Assembly (NCBI RefSeq): GCF_022179805.1
Contig: NZ_BPUO01000009.1
Location: 124,001-188,000, forward strand
Source of the DNA: Cupriavidus pauculus
GTDB lineage: Bacteria; Pseudomonadota; Gammaproteobacteria; Burkholderiales; Burkholderiaceae
DNA length: 64,000 nt
Reading direction: 5' to 3'
Shown here piece by piece: positions 51,059 to 59,295 of the stretch (position 1 is the stretch's first letter; each line of letters begins with the position of its first letter). Under the pieces are notes generated by a model. It worked only from the letters and a program-made list of their open reading frames with translations, made no database searches and was not told where the DNA came from. Both the position numbers and the translations under genes were made by a program.

Positions 51059-53014
51059 CTATTGGAACAATTCACCAGTAGCCAGGGACACGCCGACGCG
51101 CGATCCTCCCACGATCAGGACCCGGCCATCCCGCAAAACGGTGGCGGTGTGGAGGCTGCGTGCCTCTGCCATCCCAGGCGCAGCAGTCCAACTGTTGTCG
51201 GTAGCACTGTAGAGTTCTGTGCTGGTAAGTGTTGCAGAGTTTTGCTCTCCGCCTGCAACAAGTACCCGACCATCAAGCAGTGGGACGAGCCTGAAACTCG
51301 AGCGCGGGACAGCCATACTAGCTACGGTTACCCAGTTATTTGAGGCGACGTCATAGCGTTCGACACTGCCGAGATCGTCTGCGTTCCTGCCGCCGGCGAC
51401 CAGCACCGTGCCATCGGCCAGTGAGGCCATTTGAAATCTCGAGCGGCTCACCGACATGCTCGCGACCGCAATCCATTGATTGATCGCCGGGTCGTAGATT
51501 TCCGCACTTGCCTGCGGGCCCAAGTTGTTGGCACCACCGGCCACGAGTACGCGGCCATCTGGCAGCAGTGTTGCAGCGTGATAGATGCGGAATGTCGACA
51601 TGTCCGCCGCTGCTTCCCATGTATTTGTTGCGGGGTCAAAGATTTCGGCACCTCGACTACCGACCGGGTAGGATTGGTCTGCACCGCCCCCCGCTACGAA
51701 TACGCGACCGTCGGCCAGCAAGGTTGCGGTATGGCCGAACCGGGCCTGATGCATGTCGGGCAGTGGTACCCAGTTCTCGCTGGAAGGGCTGTAATATTCG
51801 GCGCTGGCGATGCCAGACGCGTTGCCCCCGCCAGCGACCAGTACACGGCCATCAAGCAATCGTGTGGCTGTGTGATTAGCCCGAATGGCATTCATCTGGG
51901 CGCCCTCATGCCATTGATTGGACGCCGGATCGTAGAACTCGGTGGTGTTCAGGGACGCAGTGCTCTGGCCCCCCGCAACAAGCACGCTGCCATCGAGCAA
52001 GAGGGTTGTGGTGTGATGGTTTCGCGCCGTTGCCATGCTGCCAGCCGGCATCCACACGCCGGCATAGTCCGCTTGGATAGTAGTGATCGCGATCTGAGCG
52101 GTCGTGTCACCTGCAGCGTTGCTGGCTGTGATGGTATAGGCCTGCCTGTCCTGAAGAACCGTCGGTGTGCCACTGATGACACCGCTGTGCACATCCATGC
52201 TCAGACCGGCAGGAAGCGCGGGCGAAACAGCATAAGCACCGATATCGCCGCCCATTGCCGTGGGATGGTTTGCCGTGATTGGCTGACGCACGAGATAGAT
52301 TGCGTCCACATTGCTGTAGGTCAGATTCGATGGCGGGCTCACCTGGTCACGCACCTCGACATTCAGCTCGATGGTTACGGCTCCTTCGCTGTTGCTGCCG
52401 GTGACTGCGTAGTCAGCGGCGGCAGTGATGGCGCTTGGCGTACCGCTAAGGACCCCTGTCTGAGGATCGATCACCAGTCCATCAGGCAGTGCCGGCGTCA
52501 CGGTGTAAGCAGTGATCGCGCCGCCGGTACTGACCGGATGGTTGGGCGTTATCGCGTTGCCAACTGCGTAGACCACCGGATTGTTCGAATAGCTCAGACT
52601 TTCCGGGGCGGTAGGCAACGCTTTCACTTCGATGTCGAGTCGTGCGGTCGCGCTGCCTGCCGGGTTGCTGCCTGTCACGGTATAGACAGTGGCTCCCGTG
52701 GCAACGCTTGGAATGCCAGAGATGACACCGGAGTCAGGGTCAAGCACGAGCCCATCGGGCAGAGACGGCTCGACTGCGTAGTGATGAATTGCACCACCAC
52801 TGCTCGTCGGTGTGTTGGGTACGATTTGGAGATCCACGGTATAGATGGCGTTGGGAGCCTGATAGTGAAGGCCCTCCGGCGGCTCTGTGAGATCTCCTGG
52901 GCGAAGTTCTCCGCCGTCGCCACTACCACCGCCTCCACCTCCACCTCCACCGCAACCAGCTACTGCAACACTCAAACAGAATATTGAAAAAAGATACTTC
53001 AGTCGCTTGCGCAT
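51059..53014 (-). CDS. Kelch beta-propeller lipoprotein with Ig-like stalk
   Basis: 651 residues from ATG 53014, with GAGGGA six bases upstream. The lipoprotein signal ends at VAVAGC, followed by a run of nine Gly residues. Three He_PIG-like Ig units carry LPDGLxxDPxxGVxSGxP. Then come seven kelch-type blades of about 47 residues, each with ARxxHTATxLxDGRVLVAGG and a Trp at the blade boundary. Kelch propellers bind proteins or glycans; anchoring suggests the outer membrane or cell surface. Convergent to the hybrid kinase. Confidence 0.88.
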   Translation of the reverse strand: MRKRLKYLFSIFCLSVAVAGCGGGGGGGGGSGDGGELRPGDLTEPPEGLHYQAPNAIYTVDLQIVPNTPTSSGGAIHHYAVEPSLPDGLVLDPDSGVISGIPSVATGATVYTVTGSNPAGSATARLDIEVKALPTAPESLSYSNNPVVYAVGNAITPNHPVSTGGAITAYTVTPALPDGLVIDPQTGVLSGTPSAITAAADYAVTGSNSEGAVTIELNVEVRDQVSPPSNLTYSNVDAIYLVRQPITANHPTAMGGDIGAYAVSPALPAGLSMDVHSGVISGTPTVLQDRQAYTITASNAAGDTTAQIAITTIQADYAGVWMPAGSMATARNHHTTTLLLDGSVLVAGGQSTASLNTTEFYDPASNQWHEGAQMNAIRANHTATRLLDGRVLVAGGGNASGIASAEYYSPSSENWVPLPDMHQARFGHTATLLADGRVFVAGGGADQSYPVGSRGAEIFDPATNTWEAAADMSTFRIYHAATLLPDGRVLVAGGANNLGPQASAEIYDPAINQWIAVASMSVSRSRFQMASLADGTVLVAGGRNADDLGSVERYDVASNNWVTVASMAVPRSSFRLVPLLDGRVLVAGGEQNSATLTSTELYSATDNSWTAAPGMAEARSLHTATVLRDGRVLIVGGSRVGVSLATGELFQ

Positions 53015-54153
53015 GGCAGATCCCTCGTCAGTCAACGGAAATAATCCATGTTGAAGGGCGAGGCACTGCGGGGAAATCGGACTCGTCTTAAATGAAGGCT
53101 CAGCGGGTCGGACCGGTTCGAATTCCATGCAACCCGTGCAAATGGATGCCGCGCGTATTGCCAATGCAGCGGATAGTCTTCTCCGGATCAGGCTCAAGCC
53201 TGCAATCGTCGGTGACCTGCGCAGTCGAGCTATGGGTGGTCAATCCGCTCAATCTGTTTCGAGCGAAAGCCGGAGTTGTTTCGGGGGAGGGTGGTCCGAT
53301 GCCGTAATCAACCTACGGACTATTGAGCGCTAAACGTGTGGAAGAGATCAGTGACGCTGAGATACTGATCCGAAGATGGCAGCGCCGACGAGACTCGAAG
53401 TCCGTATGCAGAGTTCGCAGTCCCAGGCATTATCGTCGACATCAGGCGGATGTCGGGTTCAGATGAGGTGAGCGGCACACCGACTCGCCCGCAACATCAG
53501 TGCGCCGCTCGAGGCCGCGGGGCGTTTCCCCCGCGAATGGATCCGGCGTTGCCGTTCGAACGGCGCCGCGCCCGGTCTTGGATTGCTCGCGAACCTCGCA
53601 CGGTAAGGAAGTCCAAGCCTTCTGCAACGTTCGTAGGACTGCATTCCGGATCCCGTCTTCACCAGAGTTGGCACGCCAGACCTCGGAACCTATCCAGCGG
53701 GCCTTCTCCTGGCCCACTTGAGGAGAGGCCGGGCGTCGACACGTCATTCCATGCGGGGACCGTATGCATGAATTGACGATAAGGCATGCTACGTCGGCCC
53801 GTTTTGTCTTGTACTGATGTTCATCAATCTTCGCGCGCACACTCGCCGAAAGGTTACAAGCATGGACGAATGGTGCAAAGGCATTTTCAAGAGGACCGGC
53901 ATGCCCCCTGGGTGGGGAACAAGTGGCACCGGCATGATCTGCGTTCGTGCCTGCAAGCTTCTGGCAAATTTCGCCCATTAGCCGCTTCATGGCCATTGCC
54001 TGTAGATGTTTCTGCAGGCGCTACCCAGACTTTCGTGATGCGCGCATGCGCTGCGTTCTGCGAGAAACGAATACGGGGGCCCTACGTGTACGTTGTCGTA
54101 GCTCAAAAAGCGTCTAGTGCAAATTCGTTAGCAGCGTTTGCCGAGCGCTCACC
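53015..54153. other. 1.1-kb region without recognised gene
   Basis: Several overlapping frames on both strands, none with recognisable motifs. No transposase-like or structural RNA-like feature was found. Confidence 0.35.
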
Positions 54154-54429
54154 TCATTCAAACTCCAGAATAACGTCAGCAATGCGCTGGCCGAAATGGA
54201 GTGCCGCCTGTTCCGCTGAATCACGGGTGAAATAGTCGCATTCGTCCCTGCCATCGCCGTCATATTGGGAATCAACCGACGGAACTGCGCTTCGCCCGAC
54301 GGCCACTAGATAGCCCCATTTCGGCCCTGGAAGGCGACTTTTTGTAGAACTGTCGGCGAGCTGAAACGCTAAGGCGTGGATATATAGGCCTCGATGCGGA
54401 GCAGTGATCCAGCGTGGTCGTTCACTCAT
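54154..54429 (-). CDS. Small hypothetical protein
   Basis: 91 residues from ATG 54429, with GGAG seven bases upstream. Sequence is protein-like: RPRWITAPHRGLYIHALAFQ, GYLVAVG, then DECDYFTRDSAEQAALHFGQRIADVIL. It looks like a compact soluble alpha/beta protein of the type common in Cupriavidus/Burkholderia; no function known to me. Confidence 0.6.
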   Translation of the reverse strand: MSERPRWITAPHRGLYIHALAFQLADSSTKSRLPGPKWGYLVAVGRSAVPSVDSQYDGDGRDECDYFTRDSAEQAALHFGQRIADVILEFE

Positions 54430-55022
54430 GGCGGCACTCCGTCAGTTGTACTCTGTTGGGCTTTGTCCAAGGAAGCAATATATCAACTGATGATATGTCG
54501 TCACATCATCCAAACGGCGCGGTTCCAATGGCTGTAGGGTTAACCATTTAGAGGTTACTGATGCGTGGTGTAACGCGTCGTCTGCGCCCGTAAGAGCGTT
54601 CCTGGCATCGGCTCTGTGGCGCAGACATACCGGTGGAGTGCATCAGCGATTTTCGATTCCAGCCGCATGCCGACATCGACCTACCGCGCCCCCGCAAAGC
54701 GACTATGGCATGTGCAGGATCGACGCTGCTTCGGCATGTTGCAAGACCAGCTATATCGAATAATGGGACGATCGTTTGACAGCTTGCTGTAGAGGGGTAG
54801 TGTTGCTGGCTTGAGGCGTTAGAGCTGGCAAGGGGCAGGGGCGCCAAATGAAATTGCGCCGCGGCTGCGCAGCGTCTGTCCCATGGTGTCCGGGGCCGTG
54901 CGGCGGCGGTATCCGCCGTCATACCGTCGGTGGCACACGGTACGGCGACGCGTGAGATCCCCGTTGAGGTCAGGAGACCGCCGTGCTCTCGCTTCGCCGT
55001 TTCGCGTGAGAGGTCTTGGCGA
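54430..55022. other. Intergenic, nothing recognised
   Basis: Lies between two minus-strand genes. Open frames exist but are unconvincing. Confidence 0.35.
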
Positions 55023-56456
55023 TCAGTGCGTCGCCGCGTACCGGGTTGTAATTGAAGTGGGTTGATTTCCCGTGCTGACAGTTGCCGTTGCCATCGGGGT
55101 GAGTGCGCCGTTGGCATCGATCACGTACTGCGAGATAGTGTCACTCGCTGAATTCGCCGCGTAGGCATACTTTCCAGTTGCATCCACGGTGATGGATTCC
55201 GGAAGAATGCCAGCGCCCACGCTAGCTACCAGCAAGGGTGTGAGCGCGCCGTCGGCACCAATCGCAAACTGCGAGATCGTATTAGTCCCACCGTTTGCCA
55301 CGTAGGCATACTTGCCAGTCGGGTGCACGCTGACGGAATTAGGCGAGGAGCCGGCACCGGTGCTGACACTGGCCGTCGCCATTGGCGTGAGTGCGCCATC
55401 AGCACCGATCATGTACTGCGAGACATTACTACTCGCTTGATTCGAGACATAGGCATACTTTCCCGACGGATCTACGGTGACGGCCCAGGGAACGGTGCCG
55501 GTGCCGACACTGGCCGTAGCCATCGGCGTGAGCGCACCGTCCGCGCCAATCGTAAATTGGGAGACGGTATTGCTCAAGTAGTTGACGACATAAGCGTACT
55601 TGCCAGACGGATCCACGGTGACGGTAGTCGGGTTGGATCCAGTACCGACAGTCGCCGTTGGCATGGGTGTGAGTGCGCCGTCTGCGCCAATCGTGTACTG
55701 CGATACGCTGGTCCCACCTCTGTTCGCCACATAGGCATACTTGCCAGATGGATGCACGGTGACGGACTGAGGGGAGGTGCCCGTGCTGACACTGGCTGTG
55801 GCCATGGGCGTGAGTGCGCCCTCGGCACTAACCGTGAACTGCGACACGGTACTGCTCAAAACGTTCGCAACGTAGGCAAAGGTTCCAGTCGGATCCAAGG
55901 CGATGGAAAATGGCCCGGAGCCCGTGCCGACACTAGCCGAGGTAAGGGGAGTGAGCGTTCCGTCGGCGCCAATCGAGAACTGCGAGACTGTGTTGTCCGA
56001 CGCGTTTGTCACATAGGCATACCCGATGCGCGAGCAGGTCACAGCGATGCTGATGACGTTGCTTGTGGCGACCACGCCTGCTCCGTTGGAAACCACGCAG
56101 GTCTGTCCCTTGGGTTGCGTACCGACGCTGACGGCGTAGCCGGTGCCTGATGTCACGCTGGTGGCGAAGCCGAAGGTGCCGTTGGCGTTGACAGTCAGCG
56201 CGTCGCCGCTTTTGTTCAGCAATGTTACCTGGGTGTCTTTGACAAGACCGGAAATCGTGCCGCCTACCGAATACATTGCGGCTGGTGCCGATGGCGTCGG
56301 CCCGCTGGCGGCCGGCGGTGTCGATTCGACTGTGGCTGGCGCCGCGCTCTCGCCGTCCCCACCGCAAGCGGCCAAGGCCAGACACATGGACAAGGCAAAC
56401 TGGCCTGCGCGCCATCTGGCAGCGTATGTCCAACCGAGTCGATTCACTGTTCGCAT
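55023..56456 (-). CDS. Lactonase-like YVTN beta-propeller lipoprotein
   Basis: 477 residues. A lipoprotein signal ending LALAAC is followed by a Pro/Ala/Thr spacer and an Ig-like or plug region (SVGGTISGLVKDTQVTLLN). Then come eight near-identical propeller blades of 47 residues with the pattern YAYVxN-NTVSQFxIGADGALTPM-GTxPxxVTVDPSGK. This is the 6-phosphogluconolactonase/YVTN fold; surface lipoprotein versions have no demonstrated enzyme activity and may bind partners. The high repeat identity makes copy-number change likely. Confidence 0.9.
   Translation of the reverse strand: MRTVNRLGWTYAARWRAGQFALSMCLALAACGGDGESAAPATVESTPPAASGPTPSAPAAMYSVGGTISGLVKDTQVTLLNKSGDALTVNANGTFGFATSVTSGTGYAVSVGTQPKGQTCVVSNGAGVVATSNVISIAVTCSRIGYAYVTNASDNTVSQFSIGADGTLTPLTSASVGTGSGPFSIALDPTGTFAYVANVLSSTVSQFTVSAEGALTPMATASVSTGTSPQSVTVHPSGKYAYVANRGGTSVSQYTIGADGALTPMPTATVGTGSNPTTVTVDPSGKYAYVVNYLSNTVSQFTIGADGALTPMATASVGTGTVPWAVTVDPSGKYAYVSNQASSNVSQYMIGADGALTPMATASVSTGAGSSPNSVSVHPTGKYAYVANGGTNTISQFAIGADGALTPLLVASVGAGILPESITVDATGKYAYAANSASDTISQYVIDANGALTPMATATVSTGNQPTSITTRYAATH
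55040..56035 (-). repeat. 141-bp tandem repeats, about eight copies
   Basis: The GCATAC-type landmark recurs at 55165, 55306, 55453, 55594, 55735, 55876 and 56017. The spacing is 141 bp except once 147 bp (two extra codons). Each unit encodes one propeller blade. High DNA identity suggests recent amplification or ongoing homogenisation. Confidence 0.85.
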
Positions 56457-56693
56457 GACTCTTATTCCCGTAAATATTCTTGATTGCTTTTTATCTATCT
56501 TTGCGACAGCGCCCGACCCTGGGGCGCCTTGCGCGCGAGTCTAGCAGAGGGGGGAGGTTCCCAGCATCCCCTATTGTGGGGGCAAGTGCATGCTTGCTCT
56601 GTGCCCGGACCCGAATGGCCAGCCTCCGGTTGTGCCGCTTCCTGGCGTCCGCTGACTAGCGCTTTCCGAACACCTGTTCCAACTGACCAACGG

Positions 56694-56845
56694 AGTCGTT
56701 CGGTGCATGTCATCGTCATGCAGGTAGGGCGATGTCGTCGTGATGGAGGCGTTGCGTAGATTGTCACGCACGGTCGTTAGCGAAGCTCCTCGTGAGACGA
56801 ATTCGCGCCGCACAAGCGCCATCGCTATGCTGCGGTGGTGGTCGA
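56694..56845 (-). mobile_element. Tyrosine recombinase (phage-type integrase) C-terminal remnant
   Basis: The minus frame encodes ALVRREFVSRGASLTTVRDNLRNASITTTSPYLHDDDMHRT. This is the conserved end of XerC/D-like integrases (SRGxxLTTVRDNLxHxSIxTTxxYLH), including the catalytic Tyr in SPYLH. The upstream Arg-His box is degraded and the rest of the gene is missing. It marks an earlier integrative element. Confidence 0.65.
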
Positions 56846-56919
56846 TCCGATTGGACGCCGAGGGCTTTGGATCGGTCAGAGCGGCTCGCGCGAGACGGTA
56901 TGAAGCTTCTTTGGCCAAT

Positions 56920-57027
56920 TTCCCGGCAGGCGCGGCGGAGTGCATCGAGGCCGTCGCCATTGACATGACGACCGCTTAGGAACCGGAGATCCGCGAGCAT
57001 TGCCGGCACCCGGAATTGCTCGTTTAA
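56920..57027 (+). mobile_element. ISL3-family transposase fragment (middle part)
   Basis: The frame encodes AECIEAVAIDMTTA, a TAG at 56977-56979, then EPEIREHCRHPELLV. ISL3 transposases have ...VEAVAxDMTxAYxxxxxxHxPxAxxVxDxFH, so the TAG replaces the conserved Tyr codon (TAT/TAC). The fragment stops before the catalytic Asp. Confidence 0.6.
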
Positions 57028-57036
57028 CCAAAAAAG

Positions 57037-57064
57037 AAGCCCGCGGCAGTTCGCGCGCGGGCTT
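57037..57064 (-). terminator. Intrinsic terminator, probably of brnTA
   Basis: Arms AAGCCCGCG / CGCGGGCTT with a 10-nt loop, followed on the minus strand by a T-rich tail (TTCTTTTTT). Located about 215 bases after the brnA stop. Confidence 0.75.
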
Positions 57065-57280
57065 TGGACTGTCATCGTGGGGTCAATCACGACGTGACTT
57101 ATTGTGGCGTGCACAATGAGTTTCGTCTTCCCCACTTCTGGGGGTGGAGCCTTATATCTCTGATCAAACAGCGATAGATTTGACCACTGAGCGGAGTGAA
57201 CGCCCTGCTCAAGAACGTGTGTGCGTGCGCGCAGTTGTCGGCGCCGCAGCGACGTCAGGCGCTGTCGTCGCTGCGCTTTC

Positions 57281-57568
57281 TCATGGCCGATGCGTCGTCA
57301 GCCAATCCTTCAACGCATCGTTCATCCTGGTCTGCCAGCCATCGCCGCTCGAGCGAAACGCATCCAGTACATCTGCATCATAGCGGATGCTGACCAGTTC
57401 CTTCGTGCTGGCGAGCCTGGGCCGGCCCCGACCTCGTTTGGCGGGCGGCTGCATGGCGCGCATCTGTTCGGCTGATACCTCGAAGGTGTCCGGATCTTCC
57501 GCGATGCCGCGATTGATTGCCGCGTCTTCCTCGTCCGTCGGCATGACGATCTTAGGTTTGTTCGACAT
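57281..57568 (-). CDS. brnA: BrnA-family antitoxin
   Basis: 95 residues. The C-terminal ribbon-helix-helix region (KELVSIRYDADVLDAFRSSGDGWQTRMNDALKDWL) is the DUF4415/BrnA signature; the N-terminus is acidic (MPTDEEDAAINRGIAEDPDTFEV). BrnA binds BrnT and represses the operon. It overlaps the brnT reading frame by 17 bases in the usual toxin-antitoxin order. This antitoxin looks intact while its toxin carries a stop codon. Confidence 0.9.
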   Translation of the reverse strand: MSNKPKIVMPTDEEDAAINRGIAEDPDTFEVSAEQMRAMQPPAKRGRGRPRLASTKELVSIRYDADVLDAFRSSGDGWQTRMNDALKDWLTTHRP

Positions 57569-57821
57569 AGTCGGTCACCTCACGTTTGTTTGCCTTGCGC
57601 AGGCTGATGATGTGCATTGCTTCGCCGCGCTGGGTGAACACTACACAGTACAGCCGACCACCGGTGATCCCGAACCCGATCTCGCGCACTTCGCAGTAGT
57701 CGCGGCGGTCATCGACACCTGCCATGACGTGGGGCCAGTCCAACATAGATGCCAGCGCCAGCGATACGCCGTGCTTGGCTCAGTTGGTGACGTCCTTGGA
57801 AGGGTCGTACGTGATCTCCAT
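57552..57821 (-). pseudogene. brnT: BrnT toxin gene with in-frame TGA at codon 14
   Basis: From ATG 57821 the frame reads MEITYDPSKDVTN, a TGA (57782-57780), then AKHGVSLALASMLDW and on to DYCEVREIGFGITGGRLYCVVFTQRGEAMHIISLRKANKREV. Without the stop it is a normal 89-residue BrnT, a RelE-like ribonuclease; NRAKHGVSL is the family pattern, so CGA to TGA is likely. Reinitiation at the internal ATG 57746 would give a 64-residue product lacking the first strand and Lys/His residues. Toxin activity is probably lost. Confidence 0.85.
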
Positions 57822-57889
57822 GCATCTAATTGCAGCTACGAATATTCAGGGAGGCAAGGAATATTTGTAGCTACGCTTTTAAGCTGATC

Positions 57890-58027
57890 CCGGCATGTGA
57901 CCCGAATCCTGAGTGCAATCTGGGCTGGCATACCGTCAAATCGATAGACAAGGCGCGTCTGCATGAGGCGGTCGTCGAGACGTACCCGTCTAGCATCCGC
58001 CACCCGGCCATGGACGAATTCGCGCTG
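57890..58027 (+). mobile_element. ISL3-family transposase fragment (N-terminal part)
   Basis: The frame encodes ACDPNPECNLGWHTVKSIDKARLHEAVVETYPSSIRHPAMDEFALL. This matches the helix-turn-helix and first catalytic Asp region of ISL3 transposases (LGLxWHTVKxIDKxxL ... xxxMDEFAxxKGH). It ends where the aioA remnant begins on the other strand, so the element probably inserted into aioA and then decayed. A later part of such a transposase lies on the same strand at 56920-57027, in reversed order. Confidence 0.65.
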
Positions 58028-58029
58028 CT

Positions 58030-58402
58030 GGATCTCGGCGCGGTCCCGTGACCACGTCACCCGCCTCAATGCCCTGCGACTTGGCGTCCCCCGGACTCAG
58101 CTCGATAAACGCCATGGGGTATCGCCCCTTGACGAAGCCGTTGTACTGATCGTGGTACGCGGTCTGCCAGATCTCGACTTGCCCTTCAGATCTGCCACCG
58201 TCTTCGGCAACCCTGGCCACAGAGACGGCTTGCATTCCGCCTTGCCGTCCTTCGTGTCGAACTTGCCATCGACATAGAGCATCTTCGTGCCGACCAGCTT
58301 GTCGTTGGCGTATTCCTTGATCGGGAGCTGGGCGCCATTGGGTCCATGGAAGACTACAAGCGGAAGGTCAGCTTCAAGGACCGGCGCTCGTTCAGCACGC
58401 AA
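58030..58402 (-). pseudogene. aioA: C-terminal remnant of arsenite oxidase large subunit
   Basis: The first minus frame reads LEADLPLVVFHGPNGAQLPIKEYANDKLVGTKMLYVDGKFDTKDGKAE and WPGLPKTVADLKGK. A shift near 58180 leads to EIWQTAYHDQYNGFVKGRYPMAFIELSPGDAKSQGIEAGDVV. These are landmarks of the molybdopterin subunit AioA (AoxB), about 820 residues when whole. Only about 110 residues remain, with a frameshift, and the Mo- and Fe-S-binding parts are gone. It is transcribed away from the ars operon and truncated by the ISL3 fragment. Confidence 0.75.
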
Positions 58403-58446
58403 GACCTTTTAACGACTTGCGGCGTCACAAAAATTTCACTTCTAAA

Positions 58447-58482
58447 GTTTCCATTATTCGACTATAGTCGAATAATGGAAAC
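58447..58482. promoter_or_regulatory. Perfect 36-bp palindrome over the ars promoter and arsR start codon
   Basis: All 18 base pairs are symmetric about 58464/58465, with no spacer. The site contains TATAGT (58463-58468), a likely -10 element, and the arsR ATG (58475-58477). No ribosome-binding site precedes the ATG and a start 7 bases past the -10 would fall on the ATG itself, so a leaderless arsR mRNA is likely. ArsR dimers bind such dyads and release them when As(III) binds. Confidence 0.8.
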
Positions 58483-58810
58483 ACCTAACGCTCTCGAGGC
58501 GCTTGCTGCGCTCGCTCACTCAATACGTCTGTCCGTATTCCGGCTGCTCGTGCAGGCCGGCCCCGCAGGTCTGCCTGCCGGCCGGATTGCCGAACTCATG
58601 GAGGTACCGGCGTCGTCCTTGTCTTTCCACCTGAAGGAATTGCACCGCGCCGGGCTGCTATCGAGCCGCCAGGACGGTCGCTCCATCATCTACACCGCGC
58701 ACTTCGAAACGATGAATGCGCTGCTGGCCTACCTCACGGAGAACTGCTGCAGTGGCAACCCGTGCTCCCCTGTGTCCACCTGTTCCGTCACCTCGGGGCC
58801 CCAATCATGA
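58475..58810 (+). CDS. arsR: ArsR-family arsenic-responsive repressor
   Basis: 111 residues from ATG 58475, chosen because homologues begin with this short helix (EALAALAHSIRLSVFRLL); the upstream open frame to 58346 lies in the aioA remnant. The winged helix includes PASSLSFHLKELHRAGLL. Cysteines are at residues 91, 92, 97 and 103 (NCCSGNPC), the C-terminal As(III) site type of the Acidithiobacillus-like ArsR rather than the helix-3 CVC type of plasmid R773. It should repress the whole operon and dissociate on As(III). It overlaps arsI by four bases (ATGA). Confidence 0.95.
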   Translation: METPNALEALAALAHSIRLSVFRLLVQAGPAGLPAGRIAELMEVPASSLSFHLKELHRAGLLSSRQDGRSIIYTAHFETMNALLAYLTENCCSGNPCSPVSTCSVTSGPQS

Positions 58811-59286
58811 AACGCTTCCACGTTCACGTGAGCGTCGCCGACCTATCGGCGAGCATTCGCTACTACTCGGCCCTTTTCGCAGCCGAGCCCACGGTCGTGA
58901 AGGAGGACTACGCCAAGTGGATGCTGGAGGATCCACGCGTGAACTTCGCCATTTCGGCACGCGGTGCTGAGGTCGGGGTGGATCACCTGGGTTTCCAAAC
59001 AGACGATGCGGCTGAACTGGCCGAACTGAAGCAGCAGGCAGAAGCCGCCGACATGGTGCTGCTTGACGAAGGTGAGACCACATGCTGCTACTCACGAAGC
59101 GACAAATACTGGATTACCGACCCGCAAGGGATCGTCTGGGAGCACTTCCACACGCTGAGGGACGTGCCCGTCTATGGTGAGTCTCGAAAGCTTGACGCCG
59201 CTCAGGAATCGGCCTGCTGCGCGCCGCGCGCGCCGAAAGGCAAGCCGATTGGCGTTGCCGTCAACGCCACGCCGTCCTGCTGCTAG
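58807..59286 (+). CDS. arsI: ArsI C-As lyase (vicinal-oxygen-chelate dioxygenase)
   Basis: 159 residues from ATG 58807. Iron ligands expected of ArsI are present: His5 (KRFHVHVSV), His60 (VDHLGF) and Glu112 (VWEHFH). The vicinal cysteines that bind the trivalent arsenical are Cys93-Cys94 (TTCCYS). The enzyme cleaves the carbon-arsenic bond of trivalent methyl and aromatic arsenicals, giving As(III). Two more Cys pairs lie in the C-terminal tail (ACC and SCC). Translationally coupled to arsR. Confidence 0.93.
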   Translation: MKRFHVHVSVADLSASIRYYSALFAAEPTVVKEDYAKWMLEDPRVNFAISARGAEVGVDHLGFQTDDAAELAELKQQAEAADMVLLDEGETTCCYSRSDKYWITDPQGIVWEHFHTLRDVPVYGESRKLDAAQESACCAPRAPKGKPIGVAVNATPSCC

Positions 59287-59295
59287 AGAAGACCC

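Noticed and set aside
51431..52987. 518-residue plus-strand frame
   Set aside because: Shadow of the kelch repeats on the other strand; repeat period matches the real gene.
53442..53996. 184-residue minus-strand frame in the 1.1-kb gap
   Set aside because: No ribosome site, no motif and odd composition; overlapping frames on both strands are equally open.
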